Positions 1 through 10,800 of a stretch of DNA of 64,000 nt are shown piece by piece (the stretch's first letter is position 1; the number at the start of each line of letters is the position of its first letter). Origin of the DNA: Odiellus spinosus. Taxonomy: Eukaryota > Arthropoda > Arachnida > Opiliones > Phalangiidae. The translations under genes were made by a program, and so were the position numbers. The stretch covers positions 25,773,935 to 25,837,934 of the forward strand of contig OY987227.1 of NCBI GenBank assembly GCA_963920705.1, given 5' to 3'. The notes under the pieces were generated by a model that was not told the DNA's origin, did not search any database, and saw only the letters and a list, made by a program, of their open reading frames with translations.

Positions 1-717
1 CATAAAGCATGAAATTATCTCGGGGACCATTCGCAGACTATAATATCCGTATTTTTCCCACTCTTATGTCATCGCGACATCTTCACTCATCATCATTACA
101 GCTCTGATATTAGAGTCAGGTGGGAAATTGAACTTGTTTTACCAGTGTCGCTATATGATGTTTGAGAACTTTTGTTCAACGATCATTTACCATAAGAAAT
201 AATAATAATAATGGCTACAGGTAGGGGGGATTAAGGCTTAAATTAATCCATATTAAAGCCCTTTTATGATAGGAATATTTCGAGAAAATGGGGGCATAAA
301 ATATATCTTCGCGTTTCGTTTCCTAAACTCATTTATTTTTACTATTTTCATTCACACGAAGGTAAAGTTGTTTATTTTACTAGGTTACTTTTGATTGGAC
401 GAAATATTTCATTAATGAGAGTTTTATAAAAAGTATTACATTGATTAAATCCCTCGAAATTACGAATCGCGGTAATCATCGATAGAGAAAAAAAGACATT
501 GGAATTTTAGACTAACACGAACGATGGAAAAATCCGCGGCTACTAATTTCCCGTTTCGCGATTAATTTTAACGGTTAGAATCGTAATAAACATTAAAAAA
601 ACAATTGGTGGGCCCTAAAATCGCGAAATGAAAATCAGTTTTGAACGAGAAGAACGGGTTTCAGAAGTTATACTTTGAAAACTGTCAAATAAGTCTTAGC
701 TTTTGGCGCGCGCCACC
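1..717. other. Intergenic, no gene seen
   Basis: No coding stretch, RNA gene or clear repeat is recognisable. The sequence is AT-rich with scattered CG dinucleotides. It ends where the long inverted repeat upstream of TAF1A begins. Confidence 0.5.
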
Positions 718-1986
718 ACCGTCGTTGATAGATGGCGCTAGGGGTTCCATAAGGCACATAAAAATTACCAAATATTTTTCACTCGATCTTTCTCGAGAAT
801 AAAGTTTGGATTTTTATGAAAATGAGCCACTGAAGTTGAGCGCTAGAGGTTCCATAAGAAGGATAAAAATCACCAAATTTCTTTCGCGAGTATAAAGTTT
901 GGATTTTTATGATAAAGCTTTTTCTTTTATAGGGAGTTGAAATATTGAAAATGAAAATGAATTTAAATAAATTGGTAATTTTAACGGAATTTAAAGCCGA
1001 GATTATAATTTATTTCGAAAGTTATTATTTTTAATAATTGTAAAATATTAATGTAAGATAATTTATATTGTAAATAAAACAATTATCTATATATTATAAT
1101 CTCCCTATTCTTATTGCAGGGTTTGAGACATTATTAATTAAGAGAAAAGTTACGGTCATTTTAAGATAAGTTTCAATTTTGGATTTTTACTATATTTCAA
1201 TAAATTAAACAGTATAATTAATATTTATTTAATCAATTAAGGGGCAGAACTAATTACGGAGACTAGAAATAGTTTCTTATTTAATTAGTTAAATAAATAA
1301 TATTTATTCTGTAAATTAATAGTTAGCGCCTATCATTTAACCATTAATCATTAAAATAATATTAAAAAAAAATTAATATTTGAAAATGAGCCCAAATAGT
1401 AAGAGAAATTAAATATTTTGTTACGTGCCAAGGAACATGGTTGGCTGACAAATTAATTTTAACTTAATTATTATAAACTGAGTAAACTATTGACCCTCAT
1501 TGATAAAATATATCATATTAAAAGTGGGAATTGCCAAGAGGTCGCCAGAAAGATTAAATTCATGAAAAAGTTATTAATTTGGTCAGGGAAATTATTTAGA
1601 AATGTTTAGGGAAAACCTGGAAAAGTCAGGGAAATTAACTTTCAAACTTTTATAATAATGTCTCAAACCTGCAATAAGAATAGGGAGTTTATAATATTTA
1701 TTAATTATTTTATTTACACTATAAATTATCTTACATTTATATTTTACAACTATTAAAAATAATAACTTTCGAAATAAATTATAATCTCGGCTAAAAATAC
1801 CGTTAAAATTACAAATTTATTTAAATTCATTTTCATTTTCAATATTTCAACTCGCTATAAAAGAAATAGCTTTTTCTTAAAAATTCAAACTTTTTTCTCG
1901 CGAAAGAAATTTGGTGATTTTTCTTTTTCTTATGGAACCCCTTGCGCCATCTGTCAACGACGGTGGCTCATTTTCATAAAAATCCT
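718..1986. repeat. Long imperfect inverted repeat (foldback element)
   Basis: The left arm (about 718-1140) and right arm (about 1647-1986) are reverse complements. The tip CCGTCGTTGATAGATGGCGC at 719 pairs with the CAACGACGG-ending segment at about 1930-1964. The inner end CTCCCTATTCTTATTGCAGG (about 1102) pairs with its complement at about 1665-1685. The left tip region is partly duplicated: a GAGCGCTAGAGGTTCCATAAG copy lies at 838. The middle (1141-1646) is AT-rich and has no coding capacity. This looks like a non-autonomous foldback or MITE-like element. Its right arm ends only about 130 bp before the TAF1A start codon. Confidence 0.75.
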
Positions 1987-2115
1987 GACCAGAGCGATCA
2001 AGACACATCGTCTGCTAGGGCTCGGGCCCTGTGTTCACTGTTCAGCAGTCATCAATGTGACACTGTCAAAGGTTTTACTCAAAACTTTACCCAGAAGAAA
2101 AGTAAAAGCATTAAA

Positions 2116-5100
2116 ATGACATCAAAAAGAAAAGTAGGTGAATCATCTTTGCCGTCCAAAAAAAGGACAAAGCCGATAAGTGTACCCAGCAATTTTAAGT
2201 GTTTTTCAGTTACAGTTGGTAAAAAGTCTAAATCTAAACATGGTAAATAAAAATATAGCCATCACAGTAAATTTATATCGCAAATCCTAATCACATCTTT
2301 ATTCAAACGCAGCCAAATTCATTGAACTGCCAACTTTAGTCTCGCATGATTCCAGCGTAAAAATTCATCCGGATGAACTGCCAAACTTGGTAATATTAAT
2401 TTTACAACATTTACATAGTGCCCAAATACATAATTAAAACTTTTACGACTCATTTACTCATTAAAATAGATCAAAATATTTGAATTGGTTTTGAATTATA
2501 ATCAGAAGAAGCCAGACTTATACCAATGTCTCGTTCCTTTGAGAAGTAAATTATTAGATTCGTATCTTTAAATCGAGTCTACGTGATTAAAGCTTGAGGT
2601 TGTTTAGATCTTAGTTTCAGAGTACCAAGGAAAAGGGATATTTTTTACTCTTTACTTAGTTGTATCGTGTCTAAAAGATACGAAAAATCAGCAAAGTTTC
2701 TCATTCATCTCGCTGTGGAAAAATATGGGAAAGATCATATATTTTTTAACGTAAGTTTCGATATTATCGACAAATATTATTAGAGGTAATAAATGACGAT
2801 GTTATCCGCAGGCATCTTTTAGATTTATGGAAAACAGTTTAAATTTTTCTATTGATAAAGTGGAACTATTTACAAGGTTAGTTTTGAAACAAACGATGCG
2901 AAATTTTATAAAACTTTGCCATCTTCTTCGCGTAGAAACATTATAACGTTAGGAAAACTTAACAAACGAGAAGTAGTACTCGAATTGGTCATGTTAAAAT
3001 GGAGACACGATGATTTTAATCCACCTCGTGATATAATTCAGGTAAGAAATCAAGCGTGCGTTAATTTATGATTTAATATGTTTAACAGGCCAGATTTCGA
3101 AATGGCCTAATGTTAAATCTAAATTTAATCAGAGAATTTCAACGTACCGTAACCTTTTACGGAAAAACCACATTATTGACATATTGTACGCCGCTTACCT
3201 TTCGCTCTACGATTACGTATCTTGGGTGAAATGCCGTCCAAATCTTAATGAGATTGGAATTGAAACTGAGCAGAGAGAGGAGGAAGGATTAAAGTACAAA
3301 GATAGATTCATTGATTCTGTATCCGAGATTGTATCCCAAGATGGAATATGGGATATTTTTGTTATAAAGATTAGAGAAGTAAGTTATTGTTCCATTTACG
3401 CAGTAAAACTTCGTTATAAACAAATTCTAGGAGGGGGTTTGGTAGAAAGAACCAATTTCATTATATCGCCCTTGGCTTTACAAACGACAAAGTATTTGGT
3501 AGAGGTCACGTAAAGAAAAGAGTAGTTTAACTATTAATCATTATAATCAGAGTTGGTTTGCTATAACTAGGCCTAAAAATTTTCCTCTACTTAAAGGGAG
3601 CCCAATTTTCTTGGTTCGCACAAAGGTTTATAGAGCTACATAACCGTATAATATAGTTTCCTATTAAGTGTGTCACTCTGTATGTGAAACGAAAGCTAAG
3701 TCAATTTATATCCTCCCCTTACCAAAAAAAGTTAGTCTTAAGAGGTCTTGGGGAAGTCTTTCAGGTGTCTTATCTCTTATGTAGTCTTAAGAGGTGTTGG
3801 AGAAGTCTTCCATTACGTCAAGAAGCCTTGGGGAGGTCTTAAAGACTTCCCCAAGACTTTTGTAGCGTTCTTGAAGACCTCTTCAGATCAGACTAACTTT
3901 TTTCGTAAGGGTCTACTGGCAAAAGCAGCTCGATATTAACGCAGGTTTGACACAGACCTGCAAAACCTGGAAAAGTCAGAGAATTTTAAAATTGTTCAAA
4001 GGTCAGGGAAAAGTGCAATTTCTATCCTTTCGTGGATCCAGCGGTTAAAGGAAAATTTCATCATTTATAACAAAATTTCGTCCCCTAAACCTAGGCATAT
4101 TTCTCGATTAGGAGTCAATATGTCGAGTTATAAGTGATATTTCATTATAATTTTCTTCGGTAGGACTTGGTGATTCTAAATATTTTGTTCTAAGCAATTT
4201 GAACGCGTTATAACGAGCTTTTACCGTATTAGTTTCAAGTTTTAAAATTTTATTTATCTCAACCTTTTAACAGATGTTAGAACACTATAATGAACTAGAG
4301 AAATGCGAAGAGTTATTAGAAAGCTATCTCTATGCAAATTTGGATCATATTCACGCTCACGTCTATCTTTACGATTTTCTAAGAAAACAGAACCGAAGTT
4401 TTGAAAAACAAAGACGAGCCCTTGAAAATATCGTCAAATTATCACCATCTGATACATTAGCCTTAGATTACGTTCAAATTTTGATCACTGGTAAGTAATT
4501 AGTAACGAAACCGTTAACAGTAATTTACTTTGCGATAAATTTTTTTACGATTTTAGAATCGAATGAGAAAGAAGCTGTAGATGTTTTGTTCAACTTCTTA
4601 GAGTATTTCTATAATAAGGAAAACACACTCGCTTGGGAATTATTGAAGAAAATAGCTTTAGAAAATTACAAAGAGACTGACAGTGTTGTTTGGAAATGTA
4701 CAAAGAAAAATTGGAAAAAGAGACGATCATACTGGCCAATTTACCATTTCGACGAATGTACGGTTGATACTGGAACCTTGGAAAAAGCGCAATGTGCGAT
4801 GTACAAATGCATTTTTTTCCAAATTGTGGCGAGTTCAAGCGAAGAAGGTAAACTAAAATTTAATTTCCTGACCAAATTAGCCCTGTACCACTAAAGTTTC
4901 CAGGCCTAAATAGCTGACTCTCGTTTAAATATTATTTTTCTGAACTGCCCAGGTCCTTATTACTAGATAACCATCGTTATGGACTGGGCTCAATAGTGTA
5001 GGGCTAATTAGACCCGGCCCAAAATAGACACATCAAAATGGCATTTAAAAGAAATTTTTGGTTTCAGATCTCAGTTATATTGAAATAGTAAAGGATTTAT

Positions 5101-5186
5101 TGCAAGTTCAATATCCAAAACTGTTTAAAAAACTAAAAAAGAAATTACAAAAGATTGAAAGTTTTCGAGCAAATGCCTTATCGTAA
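2116..5186 (+). CDS. TAF1A: TAF1A homologue, TBP-associated factor of RNA polymerase I (SL1/TIF-IB), 9 exons
   Basis: TAF1A is a TBP-associated factor of the nucleolar SL1/TIF-IB complex that directs RNA polymerase I to rDNA promoters. Hand-spliced exons are 2116-2242, 2506-2545, 2621-2750, 2812-2876, 2936-3041, 3094-3378, 4274-4490, 4557-4847 and 5068-5186. All introns are GT-AG and phases agree throughout. The product is 459 residues; human TAF1A is about 450. The start is the first in-frame ATG and is followed by a basic Lys/Arg-rich N-terminus. Recognition rests on the C-terminal third: the HAHVYLYDFL helix (exon 7), the WKKRRSYWPIYHF block (exon 8), which matches the human pattern around WxxRKxWWPxFHF, and the Lys-rich end VQYPKLFKKLKKK. 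Exon 6 uses the second of two nearby AGs; using the first runs into a stop. The last exon converges on and overlaps C1D. An ATTAAA at 5269-5274 may serve as the poly(A) signal. Confidence 0.88.
3717..3910. mobile_element. Small TIR element (MITE) inside TAF1A intron 6
   Basis: The terminal inverted repeats are about 21 bp: CCTTACC then A7 then GTTAGTCT on the left (3717-3738), and AGACTAAC then T6 then CGTAAGG on the right (3890-3910). Inside are two direct copies of CTTAAGAGGTCTTGGGGAAG-type sequence (3737-3760, 3786-3809) and an inverted AAAGACTTCCCCAAG. It lies wholly within the 895-bp intron between exons 6 and 7. No target duplication is evident. Confidence 0.7.
5096..5101 (-). terminator. 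Candidate C1D poly(A) signal (AATAAA), inside TAF1A exon 9
   Basis: TTTATT on the plus strand reads AATAAA on the minus strand, 77 bases after the C1D stop. It falls within the coding part of TAF1A exon 9, so the C1D 3' UTR would be antisense to TAF1A coding sequence. Confidence 0.4.
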
Positions 5187-5958
5187 TCTTTTCTTTTTGC
5201 GAGGATTTTCTGGCGATTGAGATGATTCCTCGCAATTATCATCTATAAATATGTAAAAAAAACAAAAAATTAAAACACTGTTGATAGTAATGGTTATATT
5301 TTATTAAAAAATACTATTAGTAAAAGATTCTGACCTTTTGGAATTACTTTTGGCTCCCATAAGGCGCTTCTAACAAATCGCTCAGCAGCTTTGGAATTTA
5401 CTTTAGGGGCTTTAGCTTTATCAACTATTTCTTTCATTCTTAGCATGTAGTTTTTTATCCTTTCCTATAATAAGAAGAGATTATTTCGCTATTGAAATTA
5501 AAGGTATGTTTTAACTATAAAGTGTGAAAGAGAACCATTTCGTGTTTGATTCCGTGATCTTGCGGATTGACGCATTTGGTGTTAAGATAAACTGAAAAAT
5601 AACGGTATTAATTTATTGCCCACGTTTAATGGATTGTCAATTAAATTGCTTACTCCAGTAAAGGGAATTTAACATGTACGCGTTAGAAATACTGAGTCTG
5701 GCTTGATCTAATGGTTGTAGCTGAAACAAATTGGTGAAAAATCAGAATGTTAATTTTACTCTTTGACTAAGGCTTACGAATATTCACTTTTTCTCTTAAC
5801 TCATCAGAGGTAGTTACGGATAAAGGTTCAACAATTTTTTGAACTTTATCAAGTGTAGTATGAAATTCTCTCATTTTTACTTCCAAGTCGATGGGAAAAT
5901 TGCTCTTCTTACTCGTAAACTCCTCGTTTTTACTTTTTTTCAATATAACATCCGCCAT
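5178..5958 (-). CDS. C1D: C1D homologue (Rrp47/Lrp1 family exosome cofactor), 5 exons
   Basis: C1D is the metazoan counterpart of yeast Rrp47. It is a small nuclear Sas10/C1D-domain protein that binds RNA and partners the Rrp6/EXOSC10 exosome in rRNA and snoRNA 3' processing. Exons on the minus strand are 5958-5788, 5720-5654, 5591-5536, 5464-5335 and 5242-5178, giving 162 residues (human C1D has 141). Diagnostic blocks are [20 protein letters not shown] (human: LDPLEQAK...AYTLNS), then [36 protein letters not shown] and [14 protein letters not shown]. The last exon gives an acidic-serine stretch and the basic tail PRKKKRLR, a likely NLS. The start is the first in-frame ATG (MADVIL). Donors of introns 1, 3 and 4 (GTGAAT, GTTCTC, GTCAGA) are weak. 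Reading through intron 4 gives an alternative end at 5294-5296 with AATAAA at 5300-5305. Its role in rRNA processing is functionally close to that of TAF1A. Confidence 0.88.
5269..5274 (+). terminator. Candidate TAF1A poly(A) signal (ATTAAA)
   Basis: ATTAAA lies 83 bases after the TAF1A stop, within C1D intron 4. If used, the TAF1A 3' UTR runs antisense across the last C1D coding exon. Confidence 0.35.
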
Positions 5959-6038
5959 TTTATGAACAGTCACCACTGTCTTCTGCTTAGACTGCTTCCA
6001 ATCCAGATTCCAGACTGTGAAAACTGAAAATAGCGAAA

Positions 6039-6088
6039 GACTAACCAACGCCTCCTATATTTTATCATATAGGAGGCGTTGGACTAAC
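6039..6088. repeat. Perfect hairpin flanked by 7-bp direct repeats
   Basis: A 16-bp arm CCAACGCCTCCTATAT at 6045-6060 pairs exactly with ATATAGGAGGCGTTGG at 6067-6082 around the loop TTTATC. GACTAAC occurs on both sides (6039-6045 and 6082-6088), which looks like a target-site duplication around a 36-bp palindromic insert. It lies 80-130 bp upstream of the C1D start codon, probably in its 5' UTR or promoter. Confidence 0.8.
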
Positions 6089-6305
6089 AACTTGCATTTG
6101 GTTTGTGGGAAATAAAATTAAAAATAGTCTGGCAACCTGTAACTACAAAAATATGGCGGCGCGACTATGACTGAGACAAGCGCCCATTTCCGGCAAATCG
6201 ACCAGGACTATTAGCCACTTCAACGGTAGAAAAGGGGGTAGGCATCCTTCAGTATCAGGTATACAAAGGAACAGGTTCCCGAAATCAAAAAAAGAAAATT
6301 AATTT
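6083..6305. promoter_or_regulatory. C1D upstream region with ATGGCGGC motif
   Basis: This is sequence upstream of C1D. AAAAATATGGCGGC at 6147-6160 resembles the metazoan YY1/Pho site (ATGGCGGC) often found near starts of housekeeping genes. The promoter role is inferred from position only. Confidence 0.3.
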
Positions 6306-6352
6306 TTTTCAAGGGGTGTTTTTTTTTCAAGGGGTGTTTTATTTCCAACGGG
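6306..6352 (+). repeat. Degenerate outlying units of the 22-bp minisatellite
   Basis: Two to three imperfect copies of CAAGGGGTGTTTT lie about 370 bp before the main array (TTCAAGGGGTG twice, then CCAACGGGTGGGG). They show that the repeat unit existed outside the amplified island. Confidence 0.6.
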
Positions 6353-6719
6353 TGGGGAGTTTTGAAGAATAGGTCCCGGTAGCCATTTTTTATTTATTAT
6401 TTTTTTTTTTAAAAAAAAAGAGAAAAATTATGGTGTCAAAATTATTTGGGGCCGACAATTATCAACAAAGATATGTACGTTTCAAATTTGCCATTTTCCC
6501 GTTTTGCGCCATCGCGGTTCAAGGGAGGAAACGGCGGTAGATTAGAGGGATACCGCCAAGGTTCGTAAAAAAGCGCTATAACCTAACCTAACCTAACCTA
6601 GCCTAACCTAAAAATATTTTTTTTTGGAAAAAAAACAAAAAAACATTTTCTAATTTCAAATTTCAAGTCACCTACCCTTTAAAGTAAGCTTCGACCACCA
6701 ACCTTCACCGTCAAAATTT
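6353..6719. other. Spacer before the satellite island
   Basis: No gene is seen. The stretch holds A/T homopolymers, the telomere-like tract at 6582-6610 and the run-in CAAAATTTTACAAGGGG that starts the array. A similar ATTTTACAAGGGG phrase recurs at each internal linker of the 22-bp array. Confidence 0.5.
6582..6610. repeat. Interstitial (CCTAA)n telomere-like tract
   Basis: There are about six CCTAA pentamers, one with a single change (CCTAG). TTAGG is the canonical arthropod telomere unit. The tract sits about 110 bp outside the satellite island. Confidence 0.7.
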
Positions 6720-9700
6720 TACAAGGGGTGTTTTATTTTCATAAAGGGGTGTTTTATTTTCATAAAGGGGTGTTTTATTTTCATAAAGGGGTGTTTTATT
6801 TTCAAAAACAGGGTGTTATATTTTCAAAAAAGGGGTGTTTTATTTTCAAAAAAGGGTGTTTTATTTTCAAAAAAGGGGTGTTTTATTTTCAAAAAAGGGG
6901 TGTTTTATTTTCAAAAAATGGGTGTTTTATTTTCAAAAAAGGGGTGTTTTATTTTCAAATAAAGGGTGTTTTATTTTCAAAAAAGGGGTGTTTTATTTTC
7001 AAAAAAGGGGTGTTTTATTTTCAAAAAAGGAGTGTTTTATTTTCAAAAAAAGGGGTGTTTTATTTTCAAAAAAGGGGTGTTTTATTTTCAAAAAAGGGTT
7101 GTTTTATTTTCAAAAAAGGGGTGTTTTATTTTCAAAAAAGGGGTGTTTATTTTCAAAAAAGGGGTGTTTTATTTTCAAAAAAGGGGTGTTTTATTTTCAA
7201 AAAGGGTTGTTTTATTTTCAAAAAGGGGTGTTTTATTTTCAAAAAAAAAGTGTTTTATTTTCAAAAAAGGGGTGTTTTATTTTCAAAAAAGGGGTGTTTT
7301 ATTTTCAAAAAACGGGTGTTTTATTTTCAAAGAAGGGGTGTTTATTTTCAAAAAAGGGGTGTTTTATTTTCAAAAAACGGGTGTTTTATTTTCAAAAAAG
7401 GGGTTTTATTTTCAAAAAAGGGGTGTTTTATTTTCAAAAAAGGGGTACCCCTTGTAAAAAAAATAAATACACCCCCTGTAAAATAAATAATCAAAAATTT
7501 TACAAGGGGTGTTTTATTTTCATAAAGGGGTGTTTTATTTTCATAAAGGGGTGTTTTATTTTCATAAAGGGGTGTTTTATTTTCATAAAGGGGTGTTTTA
7601 TTTTCAAAAACAGGGTGTTATATTTTCAAAAAAGGGGTGTTTTATTTTCAAAAAAGGGGTGTTTTATTTTCAAAAAAGGGGTGTTTTATTTTCAAAAAAG
7701 GGGTGTTTTATTTTCAAAAAATGGGTGTTTTATTTTCAAAAAAGGGGTGTTTTATTTTCAAATAAAGGGTGTTTTATTTTCAAAAAAGGGGTGTTTTATT
7801 TTCAAAAAAGTGGTGTTTTATTTTCAAAAAAGGGGTGTTTTATTTTCAAAAAAAGGGGTGTTTTATTTTCAAAAAAAGGGGTGTTTTATTTTCAAAAAAG
7901 GGGTGTTTTATTTTCAAAAAAGGGTTGTTTTATTTTCAAAAAAGGGGTGTTTTATTTTCCAAAAAGGGGTGTTTATTTTCAAAAAAGGGGTGTTTTATTT
8001 TCAAAAAAGGGGTGTTTTATTTTCAAAAAAGTGGTGTTTTATTTTCAAAAAAGGGGTGTTTTATTTTCAAAAAAGGGGTGTTTTATTTTCAAAAAAGGGG
8101 TGTTTTATTTTCAAAAAAGGGGTGTTTTATTTTCAAAAAACGGGTGTTTTATTTTCAAAGAAGGGGTGTTTATTTTCAAAAAAGGGGTGTTTTATTTTCA
8201 AAAAACGGGTGTTTTATTTTCAAAAAAGGGGTGTTTTATTTTCAAAAAAGGGGTACCCCTTGTAAAAAAAATAAATACACCCCCTGTAAAATAAATAATC
8301 AAAAATTTTGCAAGGGGTGTTTTATTTTCATAAAGGGGTGTTTTATTTTCATAAAGGGGTGTTTTATTTTCATAAAGGGGTGTTTTATTTTCATAAAGGG
8401 GTGTTTTATTTTCAAAAACAGGGTGTTATATTTTCAAAAAAGGGGTGTTTTATTTTCAAAAAAGAGGTGTTTTATTTTCAAAAAAGGGGTGTTTTATTTT
8501 CAAAAAAGGGGTGTTTTATTTTCAAAAAATGGGTGTTTTATTTTCAAAAAAGGGGTGTTTTATTTTCAAATAAAGGGTGTTTTATTTTCAAAAAAGGGGT
8601 GTTTTATTTTCAAAAAAGGGGTGTTTTATTTTCAAAAAAGGGGTGTTTTATTTTCAAAAAAAGGGGTGTTTTATTTTCAAAAAAGGGGTGTTTTATTTTC
8701 AAAAAAGGGGTGTTTTATTTTCAAAAAAGGGTGTTTTATTTTCAAAAAAGGGGTGTTTTATTTTCAAAAAAAGGGGTGTTTTATTTTCAAAAAAGGGGTG
8801 TTTTATTTTCCAAAAAAGGGGTGTTTTATTTTCAAAAAAGGGGTGTTTTATTTTCAAAAAAGGGGTGTTTTATTTTCAAAGAAGGGGTGTTTTATTTTCA
8901 AAAAACTGGTGTTTTATTTTCAAAAAAGGGGTGTTTTATTATCAAAAAAGGGGTGTTTTATTTTCAAAAAAGGGGTATTTATTTTCAAAAAAGGGATACC
9001 CCTTGTAAAAAAAAATAAATACACCACCTGTAAAATAAATAATCAAAAATTTTACAAGGGGTGTTTTATTTTCATAAATGGGTGTTTTATTTTCAAAAAA
9101 GGGGTGTTTTATTTTCAAAAAAGGGGTGTTTTATTTTCAAAAAAGGGGTGTTTTATTTTCAAAAAATGGGTGTTTTATTTTCAAAAAAAGGGGTGTTTTA
9201 TTTTCAAATAAAGGGTGTTTTATTTTCAAAAAAGGGGTGTTTTATTTTCAAAAAAGGGGTGTTTTATTTTCAAAAAAGGGTGTTTTATTTTCAAAAAAGG
9301 GGTGTTTTATTTTCAAAAGAGGGGTGTTTTATTTTCAAAAAAGGGGTGTTTTATTTTCAAAAAAGGGGTGTTTTATTTTCAAAAAAAGGGGTGTTTTATT
9401 TTCAAAAAAGGGGTGTTTTATTTTCAAAAAAGGGGTGTTTTATTTTCAAAAAAGGGGTGTTTTATTTTCAAAAAAGGGGTGTTTTATTTTCAAAAAAGGG
9501 GTGTTTATTTTCAAAAAAGGGGTGTTTTATTTTCAAAGAAGGGGTGTTTTATTTTCAAAAAACTGGTGTTTTATTTTCAAAAAAGGGGTGTTTTATTATC
9601 AAAAAAGGGGTGTTTTATTTTCAAAAAAGGGGTATTTATTTTCAAAAAAGGGATACCCCTTGTAAAAAAAAATAAATACACCACCTGTAAAATAAATAAT

Positions 9701-10800
9701 CAAAAATTTTACAAGGGGTGTTTTATTTTCATAAATGGGTGTTTTATTTTCAAAAAAGGGGTGTTTTATTTTCAAAAAAGGGGTGTTTTATTTTCAAAAA
9801 AGGGGTGTTTTATTTTCAAAAAATGGGTGTTTTATTTTCAAAAAAGGGGTGTTTTATTTTCAAATAAAGGGTGTTTTATTTTCAAAAAAGGGGTGTTTTA
9901 TTTTCAAAAAAGGGGTGTTTTATTTTCAAAAAAGGGTGTTTTATTTTCAAAAAAGGGGTGTTTTATTTTCAAAAGAGGGGTGTTTTATTTTCAAAAAAGG
10001 GGTGTTTTATTTTCAAAAAAGGGGTGTTTTATTTTCAAAAAAAGGGGTGTTTTATTTTCAAAAAAGGGGTGTTTTATTTTCAAAAAAGGGGTGTTTTATT
10101 TTCAAAAAAGGGGTGTTTTATTTTCAAAAAAGGGGTGTTTTATTTTCAAAAAAGGGGTGTTTATTTTCAAAAAAGGGGTGTTTTATTTTCAAAGAAGGGG
10201 TGTTTTATTTTCAAAGAAGGGGTGTTTTATTTTCAAAAAACTGGTGTTTTATTTTCAAAAAAGGGGTGTTTTTTATCAAAAAAGGGGTGTTTTATTTTCA
10301 AAAAAGGGGTGTTTTATTTTCAAAAAAGGAGTGTTTTCTTTTCAAAAAAGGGGTGTTTTATTTTCAAAAAAGGGGTGTTTTATTTTCAAAAAAGGGGTGT
10401 TTTTTATTTTCAAAAAAGGGGTGTTTTATTTTCAAAAAAGGGGTGTTTTATTTTCAAAAAAGGGGTGTTTTATTTTCAAAAAAGGGGTGTTTTATTTTCA
10501 CAAAAGGGGTGTTTTATTTTCAAAAAAGGGGTGTTTTATTTTCAAAAAAGGGGTGTTTTATTTTCAAAAAAGGGGTGTTTTATTTTCACAAAAGGGGTGT
10601 TTTATTTTCAAAAAAGGGGTGTTTTATTTTCAAAAAAGGGGTGTTTTATTTTCAAAAAAGGGGTATTTTATTTTCAAAAAAGGGGTGTTTTATTTTCAAA
10701 AAAGGGGTGTTTTATTTTCAAAAAAGGGGTGTTTTATTTTCAAAAAAGGGGTGTTTTATTTTCAAAAAAGGGGTGTTTTATTTTCAAAAAAAGGGGTGTT
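6720..10800 (+). repeat. Array A: 22-bp minisatellite with higher-order structure
   Basis: The unit is GGGGTGTTTTATTTTC followed by six A, repeated through about 4.08 kb (very roughly 180 units by length). Variants include CATAAAG units at block starts and 21- or 23-bp length changes. Blocks of about 0.65-0.81 kb are separated by near-identical linkers at about 7445-7505, 8252-8312, 8996-9057 and 9651-9713, which contain TACACCCCCTGTAAAATAAA in reverse orientation and ATTTTACAAGGGG. The unit has no stop trinucleotide in any plus-strand frame, so all three frames stay open for hundreds of codons. I regard these as non-genic. Confidence 0.95.
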
